A DNA stretch of 60,211 bases from Bacteroidota bacterium (GCA_023388555.1 JAEWGA010000074.1:1-60211), one strand, 5' to 3'; shown: positions 24,725 through 34,555, counted from the stretch's first letter. Numbers and translations: made by a program. Notes: a model not told the origin generated them from the letters alone.

Positions 24725-25411
24725 ATGAAAGCAACTATTTCATTCCTTATAAAGACACTAACATGCCCTAAATGCATAGGGTATGTTAGTGCCTTTTTGT
24801 ATTTACTATTCTCGGTTTCGGCCTGCAACAACAGCAAGGGCGATGCCCTTAAAGGGCAAATAGATACCCTGGACTTTGAGAGTTGTACTACGGGAGTAAA
24901 TACCCTTATCTCGGACTCGGGTGTAACCAAATACAAATTAGTAGCCGACGCTTGGTACACCTACACCACCCCCGAAAAAAAATGGTACTTTCCCCAAGGG
25001 CTTTATGTGGAACAATTCGACACACTAATGACAACCGAAGCCTCCATAAAAGCCGATACGGCCTACTACTACGAAAGCAAACAGCTATGGTACTTGGTGG
25101 GGAATGTACACGTTATGAGCAGGGAAGGTGAGGTTTTCGACTCCAACTCTTTATACTGGGACCAGAAAGCGGAAGAGGTATATTCCCATGAGTACATACG
25201 CATTGAAAAGCCCGGCGGGCAAATGTTAGAGGGGAAGTACGGATTTAAAAGCAACCAAAGCATGACCCGCTACACCATTTTTTCATCGTCTGGCCATTTA
25301 GATGTAGAAGACAAACCCCTCCCGGCCGATAGCATTCCAAAGGATAGCCTACCGGCAATATTTCCACCACCGCCCCCATCGGCAGCAGTTGCTTCTGGTA
25401 TTAACGAATAA
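24725..25411 (+). CDS. lptC: LPS export protein LptC
   Basis: A 228-aa protein of the LPS transport bridge. An N-terminal hydrophobic segment (about 19-36) ends in LLFSVSACNN, close to a lipobox, so this LptC may be lipid-anchored rather than a plain membrane anchor. The outside beta-jellyroll carries ASIKADTAYYYESKQLWYLV and GNVHVMSREGEVFDSNSLYW, typical for LptC/OstA-like folds. A short proline-rich tail ends the protein. It is 8 bases upstream of the CBS-domain gene, so both are in one unit. Confidence 0.88.
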   Translation: MKATISFLIKTLTCPKCIGYVSAFLYLLFSVSACNNSKGDALKGQIDTLDFESCTTGVNTLISDSGVTKYKLVADAWYTYTTPEKKWYFPQGLYVEQFDTLMTTEASIKADTAYYYESKQLWYLVGNVHVMSREGEVFDSNSLYWDQKAEEVYSHEYIRIEKPGGQMLEGKYGFKSNQSMTRYTIFSSSGHLDVEDKPLPADSIPKDSLPAIFPPPPPSAAVASGINE

Positions 25412-25419
25412 GTAGCCCA

Positions 25420-26688
25420 ATGCCTATCTATATTAGTATCGTTATTATCCTCCTTCTTTCCGCCTTTTTTAGTGCAAGTGAAATTGCATTTATATCGGCA
25501 GACCGTTTGCGTATTGAGTTAGACAAAGCGCACCAGGGATGGTATGCCCGTATGCAATCCGTTTTTTTCTCGGCACCAGGGCAATTCATTACCACAATGC
25601 TTGTTGGAAATAACATAGCCTTGGTAATTTATGGTCTTTTAATGGCAAAACTATTGGAGCCCCCCCTCCATGTATACATTAGCAACCCTTTTGTTGTTGT
25701 ACTTTGCCAAACAATAATATCCACAATCCTAATTCTTATTTTCGGAGAGTTTATACCCAAAGCCGTCTCGAAACTAAACCCTAACAGCCAAATAAAAACG
25801 TTTGCAATACCCCTATTCATTCTTTACATCCTGTTGTACCCTATTGCAGCTTTTACAACATGGTTAAGCAACATCTTCTTTAAACTGTTACGTATTGCCG
25901 ATGCTAATAACGACTCTACCCGTTTAGGACGTGTGGACTTAGACAACTACATAGAGAGCAACGCACAGGATGAGGAAGCCCACAACACCTCCGAGGTTAA
26001 GATATTACAGAATGCCCTGGACTTCCCAGATGTAAAGGTACGGGACTGCTTTGTTCCAAGAAACGAAATTATTGCGTGCGACAGAGATAACACTACAAAG
26101 GAACAGCTGATACAAATTTTTGACCGAACAGGCTTTTCCAAAATATTGATTTATAACGATAGCATAGATGACATATGCGGTTATATCCATGCTATTGAGA
26201 TGTTCCAATGTAGGGACGATTGGCGCAACCACATAAATACAACACTATACATCCCCGAAACGATATCTGCTGCTAAAGCTATGAGGCTACTCATGCAGTC
26301 CAAAAAAAGCATTGCCGTAGTGGTAGACGAATTAGGAGGCACTGCAGGAATGATAACCCTGGAAGATATAGTGGAAGAGATTTTTGGCGATATTGAAGAT
26401 GAGCATGATATATCTTCCGTTGTTGTACGTAGGGTAAATAACAATGAATATATTTTCTCGGGAAGAGCCGAGATAGACAACCTGAACGAGCAGTTTGAGC
26501 TTGGGTTGCCAACATCGGACGAATACAAGACCATTGCGGGAATGATTTTACACCACCTACAATCCTTCCCCAACAAAGGCGATGAATTTATTATTTCGCA
26601 GAATTTCAAAATAAAGATTCTGCGCGCCACCGATAGTAAAATCAACTTGGTAAAGGTAACTTTACTCCCCCTTGACCAAGCCAATTAA
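25420..26688 (+). CDS. CNNM/CBS-domain membrane protein (HlyC/CorC family)
   Basis: A 422-aa protein. Residues about 1-150 are the CNNM (DUF21) membrane domain with three or four spans (IIILLLSAFFSASEIAFISA; LVGNNIALVIYGLLMAKLL). Residues about 195-320 contain two CBS units (VRDCFVPRNEIIACDRD; IAVVVDELGGTAGMITLEDI). The C-terminus (about 340-420) is the CorC_HlyC domain (EYKTIAGMILHHL). Family members are linked to magnesium or cobalt efflux. In gliding Bacteroidetes a relative is GldE; which one this is cannot be settled here. Confidence 0.88.
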   Translation: MPIYISIVIILLLSAFFSASEIAFISADRLRIELDKAHQGWYARMQSVFFSAPGQFITTMLVGNNIALVIYGLLMAKLLEPPLHVYISNPFVVVLCQTIISTILILIFGEFIPKAVSKLNPNSQIKTFAIPLFILYILLYPIAAFTTWLSNIFFKLLRIADANNDSTRLGRVDLDNYIESNAQDEEAHNTSEVKILQNALDFPDVKVRDCFVPRNEIIACDRDNTTKEQLIQIFDRTGFSKILIYNDSIDDICGYIHAIEMFQCRDDWRNHINTTLYIPETISAAKAMRLLMQSKKSIAVVVDELGGTAGMITLEDIVEEIFGDIEDEHDISSVVVRRVNNNEYIFSGRAEIDNLNEQFELGLPTSDEYKTIAGMILHHLQSFPNKGDEFIISQNFKIKILRATDSKINLVKVTLLPLDQAN

Positions 26689-26721
26689 CCCCCCAGAACC
26701 AAACCCCTATCTTCTTTAATT

Positions 26722-28485
26722 ATGTACAGAACGCATACTTGTGGCGAGCTTAGGCTTCACCACGCAGGAAACAAAGTAACCTTAGCAGGTTGGGTTTACC
26801 GTAACCGTAAAATGGGCGGTATGACGTTTATAGACCTTCGTGACCGATACGGTATTACACAACTGGTGTTTAATAATGAACGAGACGAACAACTATGCCA
26901 AATAGCAACCAACCTGGGACGCGAGTATGTAATCCAGGTTACTGGTACAGTAGCGGAACGACAAGCAAAAAACGATAACATCAGCACTGGAGCCATAGAA
27001 ATTATTGCCGACTCCGTTCTGGTTTTAAACAAATCCATTACACCGCCATTTACAATTGAAGATAATACCGACGGGGGCGATGAGCTTCGTATGCGTTACC
27101 GGTACCTTGATCTTCGTAGAAATGCCGTTCGTAAGAACCTTGAACTTCGCCATAAGATGGGCGTAGAAATACGCAAATATATGGATGCACAAGGCTTCTT
27201 AGAGGTGGAAACGCCGGTACTTATAAAATCCACCCCCGAAGGTGCCAGAGATTTTGTTGTACCTTCCAGAATGAACCCTGGCGAGTTTTACGCCCTCCCG
27301 CAGTCGCCCCAAACGTTTAAGCAACTGCTAATGGTTTCGGGATTCGACCGCTATTTCCAAATTGTAAAGTGTTTCCGAGACGAAGACCTACGGGCCGACA
27401 GGCAGCCAGAGTTTACGCAAATAGACTGCGAGATGAGTTTTGTGGAGCAGGAAGATGTGCTACAAACATTTGAGGGGTTATCCAAACACTTATTCCGCAC
27501 AATACTTGGCATAGAACAAACCGCCCCCTACCCCAGGATTTCGTGGGACGATGCTATGAAGTACTACGGTAGCGACAAGCCAGATATTAGGTTTGGTATG
27601 CGCTTTGTTGAAGTTGACGCAATCCTTAAAGGACACGGATTCGCCGTTTTCGATAGCGCAAACTACATAGGAGGAATAGTGGTAAAAGGCGCCGCCTCCT
27701 ATACCCGCAAGCAAGTTGATGCACTAACCGACTTTGTTAAACGGCCACAAGTTGGAGCCAAAGGACTCGTATATGCCCGCGTTATGGAGGATGGGGCAGT
27801 AAAAAGCAGCGTGGATAAGTTTTATTCTGCCGAAACGCTTTTACAACTTAAAGAGGCTATGGAGGCAGAAGTGGGCGACCTTATACTGCTCATTAGTGGA
27901 GAGGACGCCATGAAATGTCGCCGACAGTTGTGCGAATTACGCTTAGAAGTTGCACGACAAGAAGGGCTAATGGACCCCAATACTTTTGCTTGCTTATGGG
28001 TGGTAGACTTTCCCCAATTTGAGTGGGATGAAGAAACAAACCGCTATTACGCCATGCACCACCCCTTTACGGCACCCAAACCAGAGGATATACCGTTGCT
28101 AAAAACAGACCCAGGGAAAGTACGGGCCAATGCTTACGATATGGTAATTAATGGCGTTGAAGTAGGTGGTGGCTCTATCCGGATACACGACAGCGAGCTA
28201 CAAGCCCAAATGTTTGAAACCCTTGGTTTTACGCCCGAAAAGGCGCAAGAGCAGTTTGGCTTCCTGATGGATGCATTTAAGTACGGAGCCCCCCCTCACG
28301 GTGGTATTGCATACGGCTTCGACCGCTGGGTGTCGTTATTTGCAGGCCTCAATAGCATTCGTGATTGTATTGCGTTCCCTAAAAACAATTCGGGACGGGA
28401 CGTAATGATAGATGCTCCTTCGGCTATTGATGCAGAACAGCTTACCGAGCTTTATCTTAGTACCACAGCTATAAAACAAGAATAG
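26722..28485 (+). CDS. aspS: Aspartyl-tRNA synthetase
   Basis: A 587-aa class II synthetase that charges tRNA-Asp. The N-terminal OB-fold anticodon domain opens with RTHTCGELRLHHAGNKVTLA; motif 2 is FRDEDLRADRQPEFTQID; the bacterial insertion domain (about 285-420) is present; and motif 3 is GIAYGFDRWVSLFAG. Length and layout match the bacterial type. It is 33 bases downstream of the CBS-domain gene and is followed by a stem-loop. Confidence 0.96.
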   Translation: MYRTHTCGELRLHHAGNKVTLAGWVYRNRKMGGMTFIDLRDRYGITQLVFNNERDEQLCQIATNLGREYVIQVTGTVAERQAKNDNISTGAIEIIADSVLVLNKSITPPFTIEDNTDGGDELRMRYRYLDLRRNAVRKNLELRHKMGVEIRKYMDAQGFLEVETPVLIKSTPEGARDFVVPSRMNPGEFYALPQSPQTFKQLLMVSGFDRYFQIVKCFRDEDLRADRQPEFTQIDCEMSFVEQEDVLQTFEGLSKHLFRTILGIEQTAPYPRISWDDAMKYYGSDKPDIRFGMRFVEVDAILKGHGFAVFDSANYIGGIVVKGAASYTRKQVDALTDFVKRPQVGAKGLVYARVMEDGAVKSSVDKFYSAETLLQLKEAMEAEVGDLILLISGEDAMKCRRQLCELRLEVARQEGLMDPNTFACLWVVDFPQFEWDEETNRYYAMHHPFTAPKPEDIPLLKTDPGKVRANAYDMVINGVEVGGGSIRIHDSELQAQMFETLGFTPEKAQEQFGFLMDAFKYGAPPHGGIAYGFDRWVSLFAGLNSIRDCIAFPKNNSGRDVMIDAPSAIDAEQLTELYLSTTAIKQE

Positions 28486-28515
28486 GATTACCTTTTCATT
28501 CAAAAAAACATTCTT

Positions 28516-28569
28516 CCAGGGGGTGTGTCAGCAGTGTTTTGCCAAGCAAAGCCTATGGCACACCCTTGG
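28516..28569 (+). terminator. Stem-loop after aspS
   Basis: CCAGGGGGTGTGTCA (28516-28530) pairs with TGGCACACCCTTGG (28556-28569) with one bulge and a G-U pair. No T-run follows, so it may be a weak terminator or an mRNA-end stabiliser. The word GGGTGTGTCA recurs in the terminator at 48754. Confidence 0.4.
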
Positions 28570-28710
28570 ATATATAAAGGCGCAACGAGCAAGGGCAACA
28601 ACTAAAATTAAAAGGTACTAACGCACCTGTACAAAGACATTTGTTAGGAAGCAAAGCCGTAGTTTAAAGGCTTAGCACACCTTGTAGTTCTTATAAAACC
28701 ATACAACATT

Positions 28711-29463
28711 ATGTTTCAGGAATACTCATTTGAGATATGTGTAGGCTCTCTTTTTGCATGTAAAGTGGCAGAAGAAGCTAATGCCAATAGGGTGGAACTG
28801 TGTTCCGCTTTAGAGATAGGGGGAATCACCCCCTCGGCCGGATTAATAGCAGAAGCAAGAAAGGTTTTAACAAACACCAAGCTACATGTCCTGATTCGTC
28901 CGCGGGGTGGTGACTTTTGTTACAGCGCCTCGGAGGTAAAAACAATGCTATCGGACATCCAACAAGCCAAAGAGTTAGGTGCCGATGGGGTTGTAATTGG
29001 TGCGTTAAATCCAAGCAATACCATTGATATTTCCACTACAAAAAAACTTGTACAGGCAGCATCGGGGCTTAGCATAACATTTCACCGCGCTTTTGACTGC
29101 CTTAGTGACTTGGAAAAAGGACTTTACACCTTAATGGACTTAGGTGCCAACCGTGTGCTGACCTCGGGAGGAGAGGCCAGTGTTGAGCTTGGAAAAGAGA
29201 ACCTTAAACAGCTGCACAGCATAGCCGAAAACCGTATAAAAATTTTAGCAGGCGGCGGAGTATCCGAAACCAATATAAAGGAGATAGCAGACTATACCGG
29301 AATAAGAGAATTCCACTTCTCGGGCAGAGTACAAAAAAAACGAGCCAAAGAAGTGGTTTTACCCAACAACTTTGACTCGTTTGGTTTTGGTTCGGCTCTT
29401 TTAAAAGAGGTATCTCCAGAAAGAGTTCACAGCATTATGTGTGCTCTTAAAAGGGATTCATAG
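28711..29463 (+). CDS. cutC: CutC family protein
   Basis: A 250-aa TIM-barrel protein annotated in the family as copper homeostasis protein. Diagnostic segments are FEICVGSLFACKVAEEANAN and RVELCSALEIGG at the start, HVLIRPRGGDFCYS, LGADGVVIGALN, and ITFHRAFD. Later work on the family questions a direct copper role, so function is tentative. Its end overlaps the convergent transglutaminase gene by 6 bases. Confidence 0.92.
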   Translation: MFQEYSFEICVGSLFACKVAEEANANRVELCSALEIGGITPSAGLIAEARKVLTNTKLHVLIRPRGGDFCYSASEVKTMLSDIQQAKELGADGVVIGALNPSNTIDISTTKKLVQAASGLSITFHRAFDCLSDLEKGLYTLMDLGANRVLTSGGEASVELGKENLKQLHSIAENRIKILAGGGVSETNIKEIADYTGIREFHFSGRVQKKRAKEVVLPNNFDSFGFGSALLKEVSPERVHSIMCALKRDS

Positions 29464-32166
29464 CCCATGAATGGTTTGTAGCAATTGGTCGCCCAACCCT
29501 ATTGTGTACCCGTTAGTCATAAAAACAACCCTGTTAAAGGTGTCCGAGATAATAAACAAAGGCAAGGTATAGGGTTTGTTAAGCCCCAAGTTATTGGCTA
29601 TTTGCTCGGCTATACCATACGCATCGATACCTAATAGAAGATTGGCAGGAAGCTCCTTATGCTGCTCTTGCTGGAATTTGTTGTACTGCTCCTCGCTTGA
29701 GAAAAGTAGCAACATGGGGCGCCCCCAAGCGTCTAACTCCTGTTTACGGGCCATGATGTCCTTTAAGGCGTGGTTGGTAGGCTCCTGCCCTACCCCTAAA
29801 ATACCAACAACGAAGTAGCCTCTGCCCGTTTGGCTTAGTATGGAAACAGGGGCGCTTTGCCCAACAGGTAGATACTTGCTTTCCGAGTTGAAGTGGCCTA
29901 TTACCTGCACACTACTTTCGTCTTGCCTTAAAAGCAATGTTGTTACCGTTTCCTTATTTGGGAAAACCTCCAATACCTGGGACCGAGATAGTACACTCCC
30001 GTTAGCCAAACGTGTTCCTGTAACCAACAAATATTTGCCAGCCTCTAAACGTAACCCAGCCTTAAGGGTGGAGGCCCATGTTGCTTTTTCATCCAAATTC
30101 AGCAGTACCAAACGACCATCCTTAATTTTAGAGAGTGTGAAGTGAGTATAGTACTCGGGGTCCTTTACAAAACGGGTAGGCGTATAGTTTGCACGCAAAG
30201 TACCTGTGGCTACCCTATCTTCGTGAGTCTGCTCCCATTGTACAGTACAAATCCGGCTATCGGTTACTAATTTTCCGCTAATAGAAGCTGTAACGGTAGG
30301 ATGCGAGGGTGGCAGGCTCTCCGTTAGTTCTTGATATTGCAATTGCCCTGTAATACCATCGATCCAGGCTGGTACCCCAAGGCTACGCGCTAATGCAACA
30401 AAGAATGCATCGCGGGATTTAGCGTCGGCCTTCTTTGTAAGCCATACCGCTTGGGGCGACATTTGGATTTTTAATGCGTTCAGCGAGTCGGCTACTTGAA
30501 TGTTCTCCTTAACCCATTGGATAAGTTCGGAAGCAGTAGGGTTAGGGCCCCCCGTCCAAACCTGTTGTAGAAAGCGCTTGTAGGGGGTTAGGTGCTCCGT
30601 AGCTACTCTGGGATTTAAGAGGGATTGTATAGGACACATAGCTCCCTTTACCGTGGGAGTGTTGTCCATATTATCCCAAAGGACATCGGGGGTTATATCT
30701 CTTAAATCCTTACTGGTTAGCACACCTAATAATTCATCGGCTTGCTTGGCCCTATCGGTTCTAATAGCGGACATTAAGAAGTCGTATATAGTATCATGGT
30801 TGCCTCGTGCCGCCACTAAATACTTGGCCATGCGGGCGTCCAGGCTGGCATCACCAGTGGTGAGCTGTTCTATAGCCTGCTTAGCACTCTCCTCCGTATA
30901 CATTGTAGCAACATAAAGGGCCCGTATGGAGTCCTCTGCAGCTAAGCGTTTGTTGTTTTGTAGCCGTTGTTCGTTAGAAACTTCGGGCTGTTTGGCATTT
31001 TCTGTAGGCGGTATAATATCGATATCTTGGTTTGCAATAGCATTAGCGGTTTCGGCTAAGGCTACCACGACCTCTTTATCCTTACCAACAGAAGCTTTTG
31101 CCACCCCATAGTTACCATTTTTGCTAACCCACACCATAAGGTCGCCTAACCCTGTAGAAAGCTCGGCATAGCCCAAGCTATCCGACGTTTTTGTGGCTAT
31201 TGTATAATACTCTGCATAGTTGTATAACTTGTATTCAACGGAGGCCCCTTTTACAGGTTGGCCCATAGCATCGGTAACTTTAACTCGTAATGTGGCTACG
31301 GGGGCATACTTCTGCGTAACATTAATTTCGGTTGTATTGGGTGTACGTGCTATTACCTCCTCGGGGCCGTCGTATTTTCCAAAAACCTTTGTATTCATTA
31401 GCATTCCCCTGCTGGCCGGTGCATTAAACCAGCCCAAGTCCAGCACAGGTTCTGGCTCGCAAGCCCCTAAGAAGTACCACTGGCCATCGGCCCAGGCCTC
31501 CACCCAGGCGTGGTTATCGTCCGTATGAGCCCAGCGGGGCGTATAAACCTGCCGTGCCGGAATCCCCACAGCACGTAATGCAGCAACAAGGAGTGTAGAC
31601 TCTTCTCCACACCTGCCATAAGCCGTTTTTACCGTTGCTAAAGGCGATGATGTTCGGCCATCGGTAGGCTGGTACACAACCTTTTCGTGGCACCAATGGT
31701 TAACTTCAAGAATAGCTTCCTGCATGGATAGGTTTTGGACCCGTGGTTTTAGCTCGTTATAAAAAACAGTTCGTGCATTATCCAAATGCTCATTGTTAAC
31801 ACGTAGCGGCAATACGAAATGCCGAAAAAGCTTTGAGGGGACTTTGTTTCCCCACGATAACTCGGAACGAGCTTGGTTAGTAACCCGCAGGTTTTGTAAA
31901 TGAAAAGATGTTGGATAGTCTGCAATATCGGCAAGAGGCATATATGCAAATAAAAACATCAGCTCCTCTCGTTCCAGTTGTGTTAAGCTATCCGAAGAAA
32001 ACACATTAAACAACCCCGTATCCTCTAAAGAGAGCTTACGGGCGTCGAAATCCTTTTCCAGTTGTGCTCTGTAATCGTTCTCCTCTATAAAATGGGCCGA
32101 CTGACGAGCGCAACCAACTACAAATGGGAATAATAATCCCACCACAAGGGAATACAATCGTATCAT
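29458..32166 (-). CDS. Large transglutaminase-like lipoprotein with a thioredoxin-like tail
   Basis: A 902-aa exported lipoprotein: the leader ends in LLFPFVVGCARQ with a lipobox Cys at residue 19. Residues about 155-250 are a transglutaminase-like cysteine-protease fold with nucleophile Cys in TAYGRCGEESTLLVAAL, His in DDNHAWVEAW, and an Asp/Glu region in YFLGACEPEPVLD. About 290-370 is an Ig/carboxypeptidase-regulatory-like domain (LRVKVTDAMGQPVKGASVEY). The last 120 residues look like a thioredoxin fold without a CxxC pair (MLLLFSSEEQYNKF; LPLFIISDTFNRVVF). Likely acts on protein or peptide at the envelope; substrate unknown. Confidence 0.8.
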   Translation of the reverse strand: MIRLYSLVVGLLFPFVVGCARQSAHFIEENDYRAQLEKDFDARKLSLEDTGLFNVFSSDSLTQLEREELMFLFAYMPLADIADYPTSFHLQNLRVTNQARSELSWGNKVPSKLFRHFVLPLRVNNEHLDNARTVFYNELKPRVQNLSMQEAILEVNHWCHEKVVYQPTDGRTSSPLATVKTAYGRCGEESTLLVAALRAVGIPARQVYTPRWAHTDDNHAWVEAWADGQWYFLGACEPEPVLDLGWFNAPASRGMLMNTKVFGKYDGPEEVIARTPNTTEINVTQKYAPVATLRVKVTDAMGQPVKGASVEYKLYNYAEYYTIATKTSDSLGYAELSTGLGDLMVWVSKNGNYGVAKASVGKDKEVVVALAETANAIANQDIDIIPPTENAKQPEVSNEQRLQNNKRLAAEDSIRALYVATMYTEESAKQAIEQLTTGDASLDARMAKYLVAARGNHDTIYDFLMSAIRTDRAKQADELLGVLTSKDLRDITPDVLWDNMDNTPTVKGAMCPIQSLLNPRVATEHLTPYKRFLQQVWTGGPNPTASELIQWVKENIQVADSLNALKIQMSPQAVWLTKKADAKSRDAFFVALARSLGVPAWIDGITGQLQYQELTESLPPSHPTVTASISGKLVTDSRICTVQWEQTHEDRVATGTLRANYTPTRFVKDPEYYTHFTLSKIKDGRLVLLNLDEKATWASTLKAGLRLEAGKYLLVTGTRLANGSVLSRSQVLEVFPNKETVTTLLLRQDESSVQVIGHFNSESKYLPVGQSAPVSILSQTGRGYFVVGILGVGQEPTNHALKDIMARKQELDAWGRPMLLLFSSEEQYNKFQQEQHKELPANLLLGIDAYGIAEQIANNLGLNKPYTLPLFIISDTFNRVVFMTNGYTIGLGDQLLQTIHGL

Positions 32167-32200
32167 ATATTTTAAATTTTAATGGTAACCACTGTAAAGG

Positions 32201-32208
32201 CAAAGATA
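32201..32208 (-). promoter_or_regulatory. -7 box of the transglutaminase lipoprotein gene
   Basis: On the minus strand TATCTTTG matches TAnnTTTG, 35 bases upstream of the ATG at 32166. No clear -33 box. Confidence 0.45.
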
Positions 32209-32574
32209 CATTAATCCAACCGCCTTTGGGGGCATTCTTCGTTATAGGATTGGTATTTTCCCTTCCCCTTCTAAAAACAAGTAAAGCAAAAGGATTCGTG
32301 TATACTCCCTGTTGAATAGCCCTCCTCCCCCCTTACAAATAGCTTTAACAAAGCTAAGGCAGCCTCCTCTTGCAACATTGCATAGCTTAACGTAGAAGGT
32401 GAGTAAGAGCCCTTGCCCTAAGGATGCTCTTTTTTTTTCGAGGAGAAGAGCAATTTCCAAAATAGCTATTATCTTTATCCTTACAAAGCGGCACGTATGC
32501 CTCTCTTTTGAAAGTTATGGCCCGAGTTGTTCCGCTTTTCACCAATTGGTAACCCCACTATATATCACCTTACA
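32209..32574. other. Divergent intergenic region with hairpins
   Basis: No reading frame is convincing. It holds a perfect 7-bp hairpin (TAGCTTT-AAC-AAAGCTA, about 32339-32355) and the terminator at 32405. A weak -7-like TATCTTTA sits at about 32470-32477, ahead of clpP. A short plus-strand RNA ending at the terminator is possible. Confidence 0.35.
32405..32438 (+). terminator. Rho-independent terminator without an assigned gene
   Basis: AAGAGC (32405-32410) pairs with GCTCTT (32426-32431), with an inner CCTT/AAGG stem, followed by a run of nine Ts. It faces the plus strand, but no plus-strand gene ends upstream of it; the transglutaminase gene is on the other strand. It may terminate a small RNA. 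Confidence 0.6.
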
Positions 32575-33258
32575 ATGAACAAACAACTACAAGAATTTCA
32601 GAGGTTTGCAACCAAACATATAGGTATTAGTTCTCAACAAATTCACGATTACAGTAGGCACGTATGTAGTGGCTACGTATCCCCTACCGTTACGGAGGAG
32701 CGACAATTTAATGTTGCTCAGATGGATGTTTTCTCCCGCTTAATGATGGACCGGATAATTTTTTTGGGAACAGAAATCAACTCCTACGTAGCCAATGTAG
32801 TCCAGGCCCAACTCCTTTTTTTGGACAACAGTGAGCCAGGGAAAGATATTTCCATATACATTAATTCGTATGGAGGTAGTGTGCATGCAGGGTTAGGGAT
32901 ATACGACACCATGCAGTATATAAATTGTAAAGTATCCACAATATGCACGGGGGTAGCAGCATCTATGGCCTCCATTTTATTAGCAGCCGGAGAGAAAGGG
33001 AAGCGGTACGCCCTTCCCCATTCCAGGGTTATGATACACCAACCCTTATTAACAGGACTTGCAGGGCAGGCCTCGGACATTGAAATAGAGGCCAAACAAA
33101 TACTGTTACTTAAAAAGGAATTGTACGACATACTCTCGGAACACACCGGAGCAACCTACAAGAAGGTGGAAAAGGATGCCGACAGGAACTATTGGATGAC
33201 GGCCGCCGATGCATTAAATTATGGTATGATAGACACCATATTGGAACGAAAGAAATAA
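32575..33258 (+). CDS. clpP: ATP-dependent Clp protease proteolytic subunit
   Basis: A 227-aa serine protease subunit of the ClpXP complex. The catalytic Ser is in CTGVAASMASILLAAG, the His in LPHSRVMIHQPL and the Asp follows in the RNYWM-containing region. The substrate-groove motif is YINSYGGSV, where most family members have P-G-G. I start at MNKQLQEFQRFA (32575); the frame extends 16 codons upstream to 32527 but that part is unlike ClpP. Directly followed by clpX and recQ. Confidence 0.95.
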   Translation: MNKQLQEFQRFATKHIGISSQQIHDYSRHVCSGYVSPTVTEERQFNVAQMDVFSRLMMDRIIFLGTEINSYVANVVQAQLLFLDNSEPGKDISIYINSYGGSVHAGLGIYDTMQYINCKVSTICTGVAASMASILLAAGEKGKRYALPHSRVMIHQPLLTGLAGQASDIEIEAKQILLLKKELYDILSEHTGATYKKVEKDADRNYWMTAADALNYGMIDTILERKK

Positions 33259-33283
33259 TACGAATACAACGACCAATAGCTGT

Positions 33284-34555
33284 ATGAGCAATAGGAATAA
33301 CAGCAAAAACAAAAACGAAAGGCATTGTAGTATTTGCGGCCGCCCCGAGTCCGCCACCGAAGCTTTGGTTTTGGGACCACTTGGTGACCTATGCAACTTT
33401 TGTGCAGAGCAGGTGTACAATTTAATTCATGAGGAGGAGATGCCTTTGCCCACAACCCTACCCCAATTAGCCTCGTTACCCAAACCCAAAGATATTGTAG
33501 CACATTTGGACCGCTATGTTATAGGGCAAGAGCAAGCCAAACGCACCTTGGCAATAGCTGTATACAACCATTATAAACGCCTAATACATAAGCAGGATAA
33601 TGCGCCAAAGGATAGCGATGCCAATGGGGTGGAGTTAGATAAAAGCAATGTTATTATTGTAGGTCCCACAGGTACGGGAAAAACCTTGTTAGCCCGAACA
33701 ATATCCAAACTATTGGAGGTGCCCTTCACCATTGTAGATGCTACCGTGTTCACACAAGCCGGCTATGTGGGCGAAGATGTGGAAAGCATCCTGAGCCGTT
33801 TGCTACAAGCGGCCGACTATGATGTTCGGCGAGCCGAAATGGGCATTGTTTTCATAGATGAAATAGATAAAATAGCCCGCAAAAGCGATAACCCCTCTAT
33901 CACCCGTGATGTAAGCGGTGAAGGGGTACAGCAAAGCTTATTGAAATTGCTTGAAGGTGCCGATGTTAACGTTCCGCCACAAGGCGGCCGCAAACACCCC
34001 GAACAAAAGATGATAACCGTAAACACCGAGAATATATTATTTATATGTGGTGGTGCATTCGACGGCATAGAACGCAAAATTGCCAAACGAATTAATACCC
34101 GTGTTGTAGGTTATACCGCTGGGCAGTCGGTAACAGATGTAAAAAAGGACGACTTGTTGCAGTACATTACCCCATCGGACCTGAAAGCTTATGGGTTAAT
34201 ACCCGAAATAATAGGGCGGCTACCTATCTTAACGGCACTTAGCCCGCTGGATAGTAAAGCATTACGAGCCATCCTGACCGAGCCACAGAACGCTATTGCA
34301 AAACAGTACGTGAAACTGATGGAGATGGATGGTATAGAGTTGGTTATTAAGGATGAAGTGTACGACTTTATTGTGACCAAAGCATTGGAATACAAGATGG
34401 GAGCTCGTGGCTTGCGGTCGATATTTGAGGCCATTATGTCGGACGCTATGTATGAAGCCCCCTCGAGCAATAGGAAACGCCTTGTTCTTGATAAAAAGTA
34501 TGCCGAGACGCACTTTCGGCACAAAGATCTTAACCAGATTATCAATACTCAATAA
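33284..34555 (+). CDS. clpX: ATP-dependent Clp protease ATP-binding subunit
   Basis: A 423-aa AAA+ unfoldase that feeds substrates to ClpP. The N-terminal zinc domain has the C4 motif (CSICG with CNFCAEQV), Walker A is GPTGTGKTLL, Walker B is VFIDEIDKIA, the pore loop is in QAGYVGEDVE, and the RKSDNPSITRDVSGEGVQQ segment with sensor motifs follows. Full length for the family. It is 25 bases downstream of clpP, so the two are coexpressed. Confidence 0.97.
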   Translation: MSNRNNSKNKNERHCSICGRPESATEALVLGPLGDLCNFCAEQVYNLIHEEEMPLPTTLPQLASLPKPKDIVAHLDRYVIGQEQAKRTLAIAVYNHYKRLIHKQDNAPKDSDANGVELDKSNVIIVGPTGTGKTLLARTISKLLEVPFTIVDATVFTQAGYVGEDVESILSRLLQAADYDVRRAEMGIVFIDEIDKIARKSDNPSITRDVSGEGVQQSLLKLLEGADVNVPPQGGRKHPEQKMITVNTENILFICGGAFDGIERKIAKRINTRVVGYTAGQSVTDVKKDDLLQYITPSDLKAYGLIPEIIGRLPILTALSPLDSKALRAILTEPQNAIAKQYVKLMEMDGIELVIKDEVYDFIVTKALEYKMGARGLRSIFEAIMSDAMYEAPSSNRKRLVLDKKYAETHFRHKDLNQIINTQ

